IMG/VR virus record: IMGVR_UViG_3300030380_005453
Span: 1 to 43,377 of that record
Origin: a virus
DNA: 43,377 bases
Reading direction: 5' to 3' (one strand)
Shown: in pieces, positions 43,351-43,377 of the stretch
Numbering within the stretch: position 1 is the first letter of the stretch
Layout of the letters: each line of letters begins with the position of its first letter
The notes under the pieces: model-generated
What the model was told of the DNA's origin: nothing
What the model saw: the letters and a program-made list of their open reading frames with translations, nothing else
Database searches by the model: none
Made by a program: the position numbers and the translations under genes

Positions 43351-43377
43351 ATGAAAAATCTAATCACTTTAATATTA
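43351..43377 (+). CDS. Partial gene, signal-peptide-like start, cut by window end
   Basis: Nine codons, MKNLITLIL, run off the right edge. The short basic start followed by hydrophobic residues looks like the beginning of a signal peptide or membrane anchor. It directly follows the membrane-anchored coiled-coil gene. Too short for any functional statement. Confidence 0.35.

Overview
The window is most likely part of a marine double-stranded DNA phage genome with a short-tailed (podovirus-like) virion, and its host was probably a member of the Bacteroidota (Flavobacteriia type). The DNA is AT-rich and genes are packed tightly, often with TAATG or ATGA junctions. Almost no start codon has a Shine-Dalgarno sequence; starts follow A/T-rich leaders such as TTAATTTAATG, as is usual in that phylum. 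Head, connector, internal-virion and lysis genes are present. No integrase, tRNA, CRISPR array or rRNA was seen. Both window ends cut through genes.

Region 1-1500 is transcribed leftward. It holds five small genes of unknown function (one cut by the edge, two too short for routine calling), three copies of a promoter-like 28-bp element, and a 317-bp non-coding stretch with nested direct and inverted repeats. From 1511 everything reads rightward.

Region 1511-6832 carries a basic DNA-binding-like protein, a phage groEL-groES pair in the reverse of the bacterial order, a winged-helix protein, a run of small proteins and a holin. Region 6838-14457 is the adsorption module: three fibre/tail-tip proteins, then two extraordinary Thr/Ser-rich repeat proteins. 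A methyltransferase-like gene sits between those two, and a glycosyltransferase-like gene follows them. The first repeat protein ends in a Peptidase_S74 intramolecular chaperone domain.

Region 14469-23940 is the packaging and head module: small conserved proteins, a double GroES-like barrel protein, a candidate small terminase, TerL, portal, scaffold, major capsid protein and a capsid-associated protein. UUCG-loop or long-stem terminators flank the last of these. Region 23996-41927 encodes connectors, a 1384-aa and a 441-aa tail-hub protein, internal virion proteins, and a 2645-aa giant ejection/polyvalent protein with an HExxH metallopeptidase motif and EF-hand loops. Region 41931-43377 is a cluster of tiny basic proteins followed by a membrane-anchored coiled coil and the first codons of a gene with a signal-peptide-like start.

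The most unusual system is 9418-14457. Two Thr/Ser repeat proteins place nearly all their aromatic and charged residues on one face of an alternating pattern, and they are interleaved with two possible modifying enzymes. Together with dedicated chaperonin genes and an S74 chaperone domain, this suggests a virion whose fibres need special folding and perhaps covalent decoration. That link is inference.
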